A stretch of 60,957 bases of DNA, taken from the NCBI GenBank assembly GCA_036502005.1, contig DASXZH010000059.1, positions 1 to 60,957 on the forward strand, written 5' to 3'. This stretch comes from DASXZH01 sp036502005. GTDB taxonomy: Bacteria > Armatimonadota > Fimbriimonadia > Fimbriimonadales > Fimbriimonadaceae. The position numbers and the translations under genes were made by a program. Below are positions 1-8,724 of this stretch, piece after piece. Under the pieces are notes generated by a model. That model was not told the origin of the DNA and made no database searches. It worked only from the letters and a program-made list of their open reading frames with translations. Numbering within the stretch: position 1 is the first letter of the stretch; every line of letters begins with the position of its first letter.

Positions 1-58
1 TTGCGCCGGGCCCTCCAGGATCGTATTCGAGAACTAAACGCATACGGACGGTGCGCAT
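1..58 (-). CDS. possible 5' end of a gene leaving the window
   Basis: An open frame on the minus strand begins with ATG at 58 (alternative ATG at 43) and runs off the left edge after 19 codons, reading MRTVRMRLVLEYDPGGPGA. A purine-rich GGGGGAG lies almost against the first ATG. The short peptide resembles the start of a small soluble alpha/beta protein, but too little is visible to assign a family. The next gene is divergent, which fits a gene start here. No function is claimed. Confidence 0.3.
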   Translation of the reverse strand, partial: MRTVRMRLVLEYDPGGPGA

Positions 59-210
59 TCTCCCCCACGGTTCTGCACCAAGGGCCCGGATTCGCGCCTC
101 ACCCAGCCGTACGTCCGCTCATAACCTTACTAGGTCCCGAGGAAATGACCTTGGAAACCCTGGGCAGGGCCTAATATTAACGCCTATGCCTCGTCACCCT
201 TCTCCGAAGA

Positions 211-216
211 TATAAT
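211..216 (+). promoter_or_regulatory. -10 box of a probable leaderless promoter
   Basis: A perfect TATAAT lies 6 nt before the ATG at 223, with no Shine-Dalgarno sequence between them. At normal -10 to +1 spacing, transcription would begin at or next to the start codon. No good -35 is visible. The same arrangement recurs at several other genes in this window. Confidence 0.55.
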
Positions 217-222
217 CCGACC

Positions 223-1479
223 ATGGATTCCGATGCCTTCTATCAGGATGTTGTTGAGAAGTACAGCCAGTTCGTAAACCCCTATTTAGCTAAACTTCTT
301 GCTTTCGCCGGATTTGGCGTAGAGATGTTCGGAGAAGGTTGCTACGTGTACGACCATGAGGGGCGTAAGTTCCTGGATTGCCTGGGCGGCTACGGCAGCT
401 TTGCCTTGGGGCATCGGCATCCCAAGGTCGTCGAAGCGGCCAAGAAGCAACTCGATCTCTTGCCACTAAGCGGAAAGGCTTTTTTTAGTAAACCCATGTG
501 CGACCTAGCCGCAAAGCTGGGCGAGATCGTTCCAGAAGGCTTGCAGTACAGCTTTTTCTGTAACAGCGGCACGGAAGCGGTTGAAGCCGCTTTAAAGCTG
601 GCCAAGGCAACAACCCAACGCTCCAAGATCGTAAGCACTCACGGCGGCTACCATGGAAAAACGATTGGCGCGCTCTCCACAACTGGGCGCGAGAAGTATC
701 GCAAGCCATTTGAACCACTTATGCCGGGCGTTGTTTTTGTGGATTATGCCGATACCGAGGCCGCAATAAACGCGATCGACGGGCAAACTGCGTGTATGAT
801 CGTCGAACCTATTCAGGGCGAAGGGGGCATTCACATCCCTCCCGTCGGCTACATGAAAGCGATTCGTGAGGCTTGCAGCAAGCATGGCGCACTATTGATT
901 GCAGATGAAGTCCAAACCTGCTTGGGACGAACGGGTGACATGTTCGCCTGCAATCGAGACGGCATAACGCCGGACCTTATGCCCCTTGCGAAGCAAGTCG
1001 GCGGAGGCGTGATGCCGCTTGGCGTGTGTGTGGGCACACCCGCCGTTTGGGAGGCGACCTTCGGCAAAAACCCTTTGATTCACACGAGCACCTTTGGCGG
1101 CAACCCCGTCGCCTGCGCGGCGGGTTTAGCAGCCATAGAAGTTATCGAAAATGAAGCCTTAGTCGAGCGCTCGCGAGTTATGGGTGCCCTCTTTAAAGAA
1201 AAACTTGAAAAGATGGCTGAGAAGCACACTGATCTGGTGGGTGAAGTAAGGGGGCGGGGTCTGATGATCGGCGTTGAGTTCCGGATGGACGAAGTCGGCG
1301 AGCTTACGATTGCCCAAATGCTGAAGCGCGGCATGTGCGCGGCCTATACGCTGAACAACCCCCGTGTGATTCGGCTTGAGCCGCCGCTGATCATTACGGA
1401 AGAGCAAATCGACTTCGCGGTGACGACGATGGATGAGGCGATTGCGGAGACTTCTGAGTTGCTGGCAATGCTGACTTAA
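223..1479 (+). CDS. class-III PLP aminotransferase, putrescine aminotransferase-like
   Basis: A full-length 418-residue fold-type I, subgroup II aminotransferase. Visible landmarks are the phosphate-binding NSGTEAVE near residue 114, HGGYHGK (140-146), EPIQGEGG (195-202), the PLP pyridine-binding Asp228 in LIADEVQ, the Schiff-base Lys257 in LAKQVGGG, and HTSTFGGNP downstream. The C-terminal stretch with LNN..VIRLEPPL closely resembles E. coli PatA, so a diamine or ornithine-type donor with 2-oxoglutarate as acceptor is the best guess. Acetylornithine or GABA transaminase cannot be excluded. The enzyme should be cytosolic. The start at 223 is set by the adjacent TATAAT. The gene stands alone; the following 230 bp hold an inverted repeat. 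Confidence 0.88.
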   Translation: MDSDAFYQDVVEKYSQFVNPYLAKLLAFAGFGVEMFGEGCYVYDHEGRKFLDCLGGYGSFALGHRHPKVVEAAKKQLDLLPLSGKAFFSKPMCDLAAKLGEIVPEGLQYSFFCNSGTEAVEAALKLAKATTQRSKIVSTHGGYHGKTIGALSTTGREKYRKPFEPLMPGVVFVDYADTEAAINAIDGQTACMIVEPIQGEGGIHIPPVGYMKAIREACSKHGALLIADEVQTCLGRTGDMFACNRDGITPDLMPLAKQVGGGVMPLGVCVGTPAVWEATFGKNPLIHTSTFGGNPVACAAGLAAIEVIENEALVERSRVMGALFKEKLEKMAEKHTDLVGEVRGRGLMIGVEFRMDEVGELTIAQMLKRGMCAAYTLNNPRVIRLEPPLIITEEQIDFAVTTMDEAIAETSELLAMLT

Positions 1480-1499
1480 GCTTTGGAAAAACCGGATTG

Positions 1500-1647
1500 T
1501 CACGCAAAGGCGCCAAGCTCGCAAAGGGGAAGTAATGATTGGGGAACACTGTTTTGCGTCAATGGGCCCTTAGAAGAGGTGCTCAACCAATCTTATCCTG
1601 CCGCATCGATCTCACTTATTCTTTGCGAGCTTTGCGTCTTTGCGTGA
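1500..1647. repeat. 148-bp inverted-repeat element (MITE/REP-like)
   Basis: The arms at 1500-1526 and 1621-1647 are 27 bp each and match in inverted orientation with 2 mismatches, around a 94-bp spacer. The arms themselves are built of the unit GCAAAG (TTTGCG in the other arm). No ORF lies inside. It fills most of the gap between the aminotransferase and the threonine aldolase and could fold into a long hairpin in RNA. Confidence 0.8.
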
Positions 1648-1711
1648 TATTCCAGGCTCAATCAAGCGGCACTATTCGGCCGCAAGCTCCTGCCGCCTAA
1701 ACCCTTGTAAA

Positions 1712-2782
1712 ATGAACTCATCCATGCCAAATCCTTTCCCCGCTTCGCAGCAAGATGTCGTCGACCTAAGGAGCGATACGGTTACCCGCCCCAACGCCGA
1801 GATGTACGAGGCGATGATGAACGCCAAGCTGGGTGACGACGTCCTCGGCGACGATCCAACCGTTAACGAGCTTGAAGAGCTCGCGGCAAAGAAAACGGGC
1901 AAGGAGGCGGCCATGTTTGTGCCAAGTGGCACCATGGGCAACCAGATAGCAGTCGCTACCCACACCAACCCAGGCGACGCCATCTTGATTGAGGAAGACG
2001 CCCACATCCTCTACTATGAGGTTGGCGCGCCCGCGGTTATTAGCAACGTTGTCAGTTGGACGCTGCCCTCGAACAAGGGCGTAATGGACCCTGAAGTGGT
2101 TGAACGTCACGTTCTCAAGCGAACCCTCCATACGCCGGGAACAGTGCTTCTCTGCCTTGAAAACACCCATAACCGTGCTGGAGGAACGATTATTCCGCTG
2201 GCCAAAATGGCGGAGTACCGGGCGATCTGCGATCACCACGGCGTAAAGCTTCACCTAGATGGCGCGCGGGTTTTTAACGCGGCTGTTGGGTTGGGTGTGC
2301 CTGTGAATGAGATCACAAAGCATGTGGATACGGTCAGCATTTGCCTTAGCAAGGGGCTCGGCTCACCCATCGGTTCCCTCCTATGCGGCCCTGCTGATTT
2401 TATCGAAGATGCCCGCATGTGGCGAAAGAGACTCGGGGGCGGTATGCGACAGGCTGGGATCCTAGCCGCGTGCGGAATAGTAAGTTTGACCAAGATGGTG
2501 GACCGTCTTGCCGAGGATCATAAGCACGCCAGAGCCATGGCTTCGGCGCTAAATGAGATCCCGGGTCTTACGGTTGACTGGGACACCGTTCAAACGAACA
2601 TGGTTGTGGTTGGCCTCAGCGATTCCTCTTCGGATTGGGTTTCGAGATTGGCAGAGATGGGGGTTTGGGTTCTTGCGCTGAGTCCAAGAAAACTGCGACT
2701 CGTGTTTCATGCCGATGTAGATGATGCGAAATTGGATAAGGCCATCAACGCGTTCAAAACAGTTGCCTCGGCAATTGCTTAA
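1712..2782 (+). CDS. ltaE: low-specificity L-threonine aldolase
   Basis: A 356-residue beta-eliminating lyase-family PLP enzyme that cleaves L-threonine or L-allo-threonine to glycine and acetaldehyde. It begins with the family signature VDLRSDTVTRP, followed by LGDDVLGDDPTVNELE and the conserved FVPSGTMGNQIA. EEDAHILYYE, HLDGARVFNAA (pyridine-binding Asp) and the PLP lysine in CLSKGLGSPIGS follow. Reading could extend upstream to 1640, but that stretch lies in the arm of the inverted repeat, so the start is placed at 1712 (or 1724). It probably supplies glycine and overlaps functionally with the serine hydroxymethyltransferase at 54-55 kb. Two small genes follow after 25 bp and may be cotranscribed. 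Confidence 0.9.
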   Translation: MNSSMPNPFPASQQDVVDLRSDTVTRPNAEMYEAMMNAKLGDDVLGDDPTVNELEELAAKKTGKEAAMFVPSGTMGNQIAVATHTNPGDAILIEEDAHILYYEVGAPAVISNVVSWTLPSNKGVMDPEVVERHVLKRTLHTPGTVLLCLENTHNRAGGTIIPLAKMAEYRAICDHHGVKLHLDGARVFNAAVGLGVPVNEITKHVDTVSICLSKGLGSPIGSLLCGPADFIEDARMWRKRLGGGMRQAGILAACGIVSLTKMVDRLAEDHKHARAMASALNEIPGLTVDWDTVQTNMVVVGLSDSSSDWVSRLAEMGVWVLALSPRKLRLVFHADVDDAKLDKAINAFKTVASAIA

Positions 2783-2807
2783 GCCGGCAAGTTCAAGGAA
2801 GTTTCCA

Positions 2808-2975
2808 ATGACCCGAACCGATTTGCTAGACACGTCCATTGAAATGCATCGTTTGCGAATCAAGCTGTTGCGCGAAAAAGGGCCCGAGTGGCGGCTTCGC
2901 AAAACCTTTGAACTCTGCGAAGAATTGCGCGCGCTTAAGCTTGCTGCTAAGAATTGGAGGCCCCCTCAAAATTGA
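2808..2975 (+). CDS. small 55-residue protein coupled to a nucleotidyltransferase
   Basis: Starts with ATG preceded by AAGGAAG at good spacing. The product is short, charged and predicted helical (many Arg, Lys, Glu and Leu), with no signal peptide or membrane segment. Its TGA stop overlaps the TTG start of the next gene (TTGA), so the two are probably translationally coupled. I do not recognise a family. A small helical partner in front of a nucleotidyltransferase suggests an antitoxin or accessory subunit, but this rests on context only. Confidence 0.6.
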   Translation: MTRTDLLDTSIEMHRLRIKLLREKGPEWRLRKTFELCEELRALKLAAKNWRPPQN

Positions 2976-3565
2976 GTTTAGTGATCACACTGCTGGAGGT
3001 AACAGAAATGCTCAGAAAAACGAATGTCGAGTTCGTTATCGGGGGCTCGCTGGCAAGTTCTGTTTGGGGTCAGGAAAGAACCACGCACGATGCCGATGTG
3101 GCAGTTCTCCTTAATGAAGAGCAACTCGACATTCTTGCAGGTCTTGTTAAATGGCCCTACATAATGGACACCGACTCCATCCGATTAAGTCTTTCACCTC
3201 TTGAAGAATTTGCTTCCGGCAATATTCTCAACGGCGAGACCCTGGACAAAATAGATCTGTTTTTGCTTAGTGATAGCCCTTACACTCAAGCCCAGATGCG
3301 AAATCGGCGCTACATCGAGGTGGCTCCTGATAAATATTTGCCGTTCTTGTCACCCGAAGATACGATTATCGTTAAGCTTCGCTGGTTTGTCTTAGGGAAT
3401 CGAGTCAGTGATCGACAGTGGAACGACATTGTCCAAGTTTTGGAAATCCAGAGGAGTCGCCTTGATGAGGCTTACTTGAACGAATGGTCTGCGCACTTTG
3501 GCATAATGGAGCTTCTTTTAGAAGCAAGAAAACAGGTTATTCTCGATTCAGATCGCGAGCCTTAA
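2972..3565 (+). CDS. nucleotidyltransferase-fold protein (MNT/AbiEii/DUF6036-like)
   Basis: About 197 residues. The N-terminal region contains GGSLASSVWG followed by RTTHDADV, matching the pol-beta nucleotidyltransferase pattern GGx...SxxG...RxTxDxD, where the aspartates bind metal. Further on are LSPEDTIIVKLRWF and DRQWNDI, found in the DUF6036/AbiEii-type class. The start is TTG at 2972, with GGAGG at 2956-2960; an upstream in-frame TTG at 2954 would put that Shine-Dalgarno inside the gene. The TTG overlaps the stop of the preceding 55-residue gene. Likely a nucleotide-transferring toxin or a minimal nucleotidyltransferase; substrate unknown. Confidence 0.7.
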   Translation: MSLVITLLEVTEMLRKTNVEFVIGGSLASSVWGQERTTHDADVAVLLNEEQLDILAGLVKWPYIMDTDSIRLSLSPLEEFASGNILNGETLDKIDLFLLSDSPYTQAQMRNRRYIEVAPDKYLPFLSPEDTIIVKLRWFVLGNRVSDRQWNDIVQVLEIQRSRLDEAYLNEWSAHFGIMELLLEARKQVILDSDREP

Positions 3566-3589
3566 CTACAGCCCCGGAAACCAAGATCC

Positions 3590-4651
3590 CTAACCCGGGC
3601 TATAGAAAAAGCCCAACGCAAATAGCGTATAAACGGCCAGCAGCATAAGCCCTTCAAACCAAGTCGTTTCGCCATCCTGTGCAATAGCATTAACGGCAAA
3701 GGCGGACCCCGCAATTGCAATCATCTCTAGGGGATTGCCAAAAACGAGATTCAAAGGATGGCCGGTTAAACCCGAAAACAGCACCAGAAGGGGGGCTACT
3801 AATAAAGCGATCTGAATCGTAGAGCCCACCGTAATGCTTAGGGCCATACCGATTTTGTCTTTGCGCGCAAAGTAAACGGCGGAAAAATACTCCGAAATGT
3901 TGCCCGCAACAGCAATTAAAATGATCCCGATAAAGACGGGAGACAGGCCCAACTGCTTGGCCGCATTCTCCAGCCCGCCAGAAACCAGTTCCGCTTCAAA
4001 GGCGGTCCCAACTGTTGCCAGAATCAAAACCGACAAAGATTTCTTTAGACTCCATGTCGCAACTTCATTAGAACTGGAACTGGAAAAGACATCGCGGTGG
4101 GTCACCAGCGTGTAAATCAAATTCCCGATGTAAACCAGAATCAGAACAACGGCCACTCCGATGCTTAACCGTTGGTTCAAATCCGCCGCCACATCCGGAG
4201 AAACGCCCCTTTGAGAGATGCTGAATAGTGCTGGCAGCAGCAGGGCGATCACGGCGATCACCAATAGACTGGATGCGTGGCCCGCACGTTCCTTCCTAAA
4301 GCTTTGCCTTTCCCGGCCCCAACTCCCAACGATAATCGCCAGACCAAGTCCCAATAGGCTATTGCCGATAATTGCGCCTGTGATCTGAGCTTTAACAACC
4401 TCAACCTGCCCGCTCTTGAGGATAAAGAAGCCCAGCACCAACTCCGGCACATTGCCAAAGGAAACGTTCAGCAAACCTCCGATGGCTGAACCGGCCAGCT
4501 TTGCAAGCTGATCCGTTGCTTTGCGAACGTATTCGGCTAGCGGAATTAAGGCGATGAGAGCTGCTATAAAAACAAGTGAACTGGACGCGTGGACTCCGTA
4601 CGCCAATAAGGCGCTGATGGGGATGAATAGCAGGAGCCAGAGGAATATCAT
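3590..4651 (-). CDS. cax: Ca2+/H+ antiporter, CaCA superfamily
   Basis: A 353-residue membrane protein with about 10-11 hydrophobic segments. The two alpha-repeat signatures of CAX exchangers are visible. The first is FGNVPELVLGFFIL near residues 65-78, with QITGAIIGNSLLGLGLA after it. The second is AGNISEYFSAVYFARKDK with SITVGSTIQIALLVAP. The paired acidic residues (Glu in GNVPEL and GNISEY) are the expected cation ligands. It should exchange cytosolic Ca2+ for H+ at the inner membrane. It is convergent with the nucleotidyltransferase gene (24 bp between stops) and probably monocistronic. Confidence 0.88.
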   Translation of the reverse strand: MIFLWLLLFIPISALLAYGVHASSSLVFIAALIALIPLAEYVRKATDQLAKLAGSAIGGLLNVSFGNVPELVLGFFILKSGQVEVVKAQITGAIIGNSLLGLGLAIIVGSWGRERQSFRKERAGHASSLLVIAVIALLLPALFSISQRGVSPDVAADLNQRLSIGVAVVLILVYIGNLIYTLVTHRDVFSSSSSNEVATWSLKKSLSVLILATVGTAFEAELVSGGLENAAKQLGLSPVFIGIILIAVAGNISEYFSAVYFARKDKIGMALSITVGSTIQIALLVAPLLVLFSGLTGHPLNLVFGNPLEMIAIAGSAFAVNAIAQDGETTWFEGLMLLAVYTLFALGFFYSPG

Positions 4652-5250
4652 TCGACGTTTGTCGTACCTAGGCTCACATTATCCTTAATTGTTGGAAGTA
4701 GTTCATGTAACGGGCTCCTGATTTGCTTTCTGGCCCCTCGGTATTGGTGAAGAATTCCGCCGAAAGTATCACGCCCGACACGCCGTTTATGAAGTCTATA
4801 CACAAGCGACCCTGGCGATATTGCAATGCCAAGGAACATATGGGTGTGCAGTTGCAAGACTTCAAATCAGTTCGGATAGCGAAACGTTGTCATCCCGAAG
4901 CGAGGGATGGGGGAACGCCGCTTCAGTCCGGCAAACCGTTTTAGTTTGAACCGCAAGCGATTCCCAACTAAAACGATTTGCCCGGAAGAGGGTTTAGGCA
5001 ACGTCGTCCTTCGCTCCGCTCAGGAGGACAACGCTCGCGGACTCGCGATTTGAACCAGGCCAAGCGCAGTCCCACTCACCGTCGCAGATGAAACCTGTAT
5101 AAAACCAATTCCCAAGCGTTCCCGCCTCGTAAAGGGGTTAAGAAAGTCCAAACCGATCCGAACCTAGAAGCTCAGAAACCCAGAAACTTAGAAACTTAGA
5201 AACCAGTCTGACTTTCGACTTTCGACCTACCACATATCAACTTTCACCTA
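4652..5250. other. 599-bp intergenic region without a convincing gene
   Basis: Only short frames without family features or ribosome binding sites are present. The region holds an inverted repeat at 4928-4985, a small hairpin-like stretch around 5003-5032 (GTCGTCCT...AGGACAAC), a CGCTCGCGGACTCGC motif near 5032-5046 shared with repeats at 55.5 and 57.5 kb, and a short-period repeat island at 5161-5262. It looks like accumulated repeat debris upstream of the antiporter gene. Confidence 0.6.
4928..4985. repeat. 20-bp inverted repeat
   Basis: The left arm at 4928-4946 and right arm at 4966-4985 are reverse complements with one mismatch and one extra base. They share the core CGTTTTAGTT/AACTAAAACG around a 19-nt loop. 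There is no following T-run, so it is not a standard terminator. Confidence 0.65.
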
Positions 5251-5262
5251 TCACTTACCGTG
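5161..5262. repeat. short-period repeat island
   Basis: Degenerate tandem units are seen: AGAAACTT-like 8-mers around 5174-5204, TTTCGAC heptamers at 5213-5226, then TTTCACC/TATCAC units up to the end of the neighbouring gene. The TTTCGAC and TATCACC units recur at other gene ends in this window. Confidence 0.6.
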
Positions 5263-6727
5263 CTTTTCACCAATCTTGGGATAGGCAGCGACGATATCAT
5301 ACTCTTCGTCACCGTTGAACGTCGGATAGCTCTTCGATTCACTCCTATCTGCGCCGCCATTGTCGACTCCATCGGGACCGACACTATAAACTCTAAATGA
5401 GTCTCCGGCAATCTTTACATGCAACGGCTTGCCACCAAACGGATCGGTCCAAATGCCTGGAATGTCGCTAATCGATTTTGGATACACTCCAGTCTTGGCG
5501 TGCATTTCCATTCCCGCCAGGAATGCGGCAGTAGCTTCTTGGCTGGCCCGCATACGATCGATAGCCAAGCCTGCTTGAGAGAAGGTGGGGGGTTATAACG
5601 GCACTTAGGGCGTTGCTCAAACTGTGTTTCTTTTCCAGTTCCTTTGAAGCACGATCCATTTCCATGGAGGTCTCGGTTGCATTCTCGCCACTCGCCCTGA
5701 TAGACGCCCAATATCTAAGGCTCTTGTCTAGAAAAGCACGCGAAATGATGTCGGGCGCCATGCCGTCGCGGTGCAGTTTGGAAGGATCCAAATGTGTCGG
5801 CGTCGAACCTGGCCCTGAGTTACCGCCGCTGCCTGAAAGCGCTTTCAGCAAGCCAAATGCGCCGCCATATTGGTCCACGTTTCTTAATATGGCAAGCCCA
5901 CTATAGGCTTCCTCGCGTATATGGAATGCAAAATCAATGTTGGGCACGACTACATATGATTTCTCCAGCTCGGCGAGCCCTATAGGGTTCGTACGCAAAA
6001 TCCCCGCGCAGATCTGATAACCCCTGTCATCGATCGCCTGAGTCGCGATTTCCACGAGCATGGAAATGAGGTTTGGCTCCTCACCGGCAAGAAGCCCAAT
6101 CCTATGGGCAGCCTTCAGATACTTGATCGCTGTTTCAACATCTCCCGACGCGCACTTGGCTTCAGCCGCGTAGGTGAGCATCTTTGCAAACGCTTTTTCC
6201 TTGGCATATTCGGGAAACAAAACATAGGGCCCCAAATCGAAATCCCGGTGAAAATTAACTCTCGATTTCTTCGAAGCTGCAATCGCCATCTCCATTGTTT
6301 TTTGGAAAGGGACCAGGGGCGCTGCCATGTCTTCATAGCGATCTTCGTTGTAAGCCTTGAAAAGAGCATCTTGTGCCTTGGAGAACGATGTGTCGTTATA
6401 CGAGTTCGCGGCTGCCTCAATTTCAGGAGCGGCGTCCTCTTTCCAAGAAGGTGCCGGCCGAGGGTCTACTTGCCCTGCTACCCATGGCCAGCCCGCATTC
6501 CTATAAGCTTGGGAAGCTGCCGGAAGATCTCGGGAAGCCGGGCCTATATCGAGCGGACCGATGCCAACAAAGAGAAGAATGCCACCACAGAAGAAGATTC
6601 CAACAACGCCAATTAAGGCGAAAATCGTTAACGGACGCAAGACAAATCGGCGCTGCCCTCTACTCACGTTAACAAGGACGGAATTTGCATTCAATACGTT
6701 TTTTGCACGTTCATGCAAATTTTTCAT
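5251..6727 (-). pseudogene. membrane-anchored protein with a GspG-like C-terminal motif, frameshifted
   Basis: Two frames together make one protein of about 491 residues. The N-terminal part (6727 to about 5590) has a single membrane segment (TIFALIGVVGIFFCGGILLF) and a long helical, TPR-like extracytoplasmic region. The C-terminal part (about 5590 to 5251) ends with TDPFGGKPLHVKIAG and YSVGPDGVDNGG, a motif common at the end of type II secretion GspG-like and planctomycete/armatimonad secreted proteins. The frame changes at a G6 run on the plus strand (5587-5592). Removing one base gives a continuous reading through ITPTFSQAGLAIDRM. This is either a recent one-base insertion or a sequencing error. 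The start could alternatively be ATG at 6790. Function unknown. Confidence 0.7.
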
Positions 6728-6788
6728 GAAAGGCGCACTGAGGCTTTGGACTCTGGCATCACGTCTAGTTCGTGTAACATCCTCCTTC

Positions 6789-7544
6789 ATGGTCCGCACG
6801 CATAACATCGCCAAGATATTTACTGACCCCAAACGCGGAGAAATTAAGGCGGTAGATGGTGTCACTTTTGAAGCCCGCCCGGGCCAAATACTAGGCTTGC
6901 TTGGAAGCAACGGCGCGGGAAAAACGACCCTCTTGCGCATGCTCTCGACCGTCCTTACGCCGACTTCCGGTACGGCAGACGTGGCCGGTTTCGACGTCGT
7001 TAGAGATTCTCAAAAGGTGCGGGCGAGCCTTGGATTCATGTCTACGTCAACTGCGCTTTACGGCAGGTCCACCGCGCGAGAAATGATTGAATATTTCGCG
7101 CAGCTCTTTGGCTTATCCGGCGCTCGGCTAAAAGAGCGCACCCAATTTGTCATCGATAAATTGGAGATAGCCGAGTTTGAAAACCAGCTCTGCGACAAGC
7201 TTTCAACCGGGCAAAAGCAGCGTGTTTCCATTGCCAGGACGATTGTGCACGATCCTCCTGTTTTGTTCTTCGATGAACCCACAACAGGCCTTGATATCAT
7301 CGTCAGCCAATCGGTGATGCAGTTTGTTGAGGAATGCCGCGACCAGGGCAAGACGGTCATTTACTGCACGCACATCATGAGCGAAGTCGAACGGCTTTGC
7401 GACCACGTGGTCGTCATCCACGATGGCCAGATCCGCGGCGAAGGCACCGTCGATCAACTTAAGGCGCAAACAAACGAAACCAGTCTGGAAAGAGCGTTCC
7501 TATCGCTTGCTGGAGTTCTTTCGACAACTCCGATTTTCACCTAA
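6789..7544 (+). CDS. ABC transporter ATP-binding protein, NatA-like
   Basis: A complete 251-residue nucleotide-binding domain. Walker A is GSNGAGKTT, the signature motif is LSTGQKQRVS, Walker B is VLFFDEP followed by the D-loop TTGLD, and the switch histidine is in YCTHIMSEVERLCD. The start is ATG at 6789, where homology begins (MVRTHNIAKIF). A TAACAT box lies 8 nt upstream, and reading further upstream would run antisense through the neighbouring gene. It forms an operon with the permease that begins 10 bp after its stop. The pair resembles NatAB Na+ exporters and other ABC-2 exporters; the substrate cannot be read from sequence. Confidence 0.9.
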   Translation: MVRTHNIAKIFTDPKRGEIKAVDGVTFEARPGQILGLLGSNGAGKTTLLRMLSTVLTPTSGTADVAGFDVVRDSQKVRASLGFMSTSTALYGRSTAREMIEYFAQLFGLSGARLKERTQFVIDKLEIAEFENQLCDKLSTGQKQRVSIARTIVHDPPVLFFDEPTTGLDIIVSQSVMQFVEECRDQGKTVIYCTHIMSEVERLCDHVVVIHDGQIRGEGTVDQLKAQTNETSLERAFLSLAGVLSTTPIFT

Positions 7545-7554
7545 TAATTCTGCC

Positions 7555-8724
7555 ATGAACGTAACACTATTAATTTTTAAGAAAGAACTGCGCGATATGT
7601 TTCGGGACAAGCGCGTGAGGAGCATGGCTTTTATTACGCCGCCCTTAATGATCGTAATGATCATGTTCTTGCTCGGCTTCTTGGAGATGACCGTCTCCAA
7701 GCCAACTAACCAGAAGATCTTCTTTGTAAAGGGCGCGCCATCCGATATCGAGGCCTCCTTCAGAACCGCTAAATGGACTGTCGAAGAGGTGAACTCGCCC
7801 GCCGAAGCCGAAGATCTCATAAGAAAAGGCGATGCCAAGGTCGTTATTGATTGTTCCAGCAGTTCGATCGATGATGAGAAAGGAAGTCCAAGGGCTTACT
7901 TTGATCCAAAGCAAGACCTATCCAAAACTATTCTCCAACAGGCTCAAGTCATCTACAACACGGCGGCTATTCAGAGCCTAATGCTGAAACACAACATCCC
8001 TCACTCAGAAGAGCTAGCTTTAAACCTAAAACCGAAAGAAGTTGTTATCGGCGGTAAATCTCATGCCAGTGACTTTGTCGTTTCGCTGCTCCCTTATCTG
8101 ATCGTTATCTGGGCCTTTTATGGTGGAATGAGCATCGCCACCGAACTTGTTGCGGGCGAAAAAGAAAAGAACACGCTGGAAACTCTCCTCATTTCCCCAG
8201 CAACCCGCACCCAAATTGCGCTCGGCAAGTTTTTTAGTCTGTGTGTTGTGTGCCTCACCAGCAGCCTCTCATCTTTCATCGGGCTGTTCATCGTCGAACA
8301 ATCCCACACAAAAATCGCCGATACGCTCTTTCCGCAGGGTCTTGGTCTTACCCTGGGCTCTGCAGCGCTGATCGTGGTCGTTCTAATACCCACCGTAGCC
8401 TTTTTCGCTTCCCTGCTTCTGGCACTCAGTGCCTACGCGAAAAACCCGCGAGAAGCCCAAACATACTTAACGGCCGTTAGCTTCTTGGTGCTGATGCCCG
8501 CCATGTGCAGCCAGTTTATTGGATTTACAGACTACGCGAAGTCTTCCTGGCTTTATGCAATCCCCGTTTTGAACACGGCCACAATCATCAGGCAGGCTTT
8601 GCAGTCGCAGCTCACCTTTAGCTCAATCGCTATTTGTATAGGAGTAAGCATCGTTCTGGCCGTAATTGGAATCAAAGCGGCGGTAACTTTATTCAATAAA
8701 GAAACCGTCCTGGTGCGAGTTTAG
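7555..8724 (+). CDS. ABC-2 type permease, NatB-like
   Basis: A 389-residue membrane protein with the ABC2_membrane_3 layout. There is one N-terminal transmembrane helix (residues ~20-40, after FKKELRDMFRDKRVRSMAF), a large extracytoplasmic domain of about 140 residues, and five C-terminal helices. GEKEKNTLETLLISPATRTQI is the conserved intracellular coupling segment found in NatB and related exporters. The start at 7555 sits 10 bp after the ATPase stop. The stop overlaps that of the convergent fliD in a shared TTAG. It is the partner of the preceding ATPase. Confidence 0.88.
   Translation: MNVTLLIFKKELRDMFRDKRVRSMAFITPPLMIVMIMFLLGFLEMTVSKPTNQKIFFVKGAPSDIEASFRTAKWTVEEVNSPAEAEDLIRKGDAKVVIDCSSSSIDDEKGSPRAYFDPKQDLSKTILQQAQVIYNTAAIQSLMLKHNIPHSEELALNLKPKEVVIGGKSHASDFVVSLLPYLIVIWAFYGGMSIATELVAGEKEKNTLETLLISPATRTQIALGKFFSLCVVCLTSSLSSFIGLFIVEQSHTKIADTLFPQGLGLTLGSAALIVVVLIPTVAFFASLLLALSAYAKNPREAQTYLTAVSFLVLMPAMCSQFIGFTDYAKSSWLYAIPVLNTATIIRQALQSQLTFSSIAICIGVSIVLAVIGIKAAVTLFNKETVLVRV

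Noticed and set aside
4648..4865. Overlapping short minus-strand frames upstream of the antiporter gene
   Set aside because: No family features, no ribosome binding site, and the area is repeat debris.
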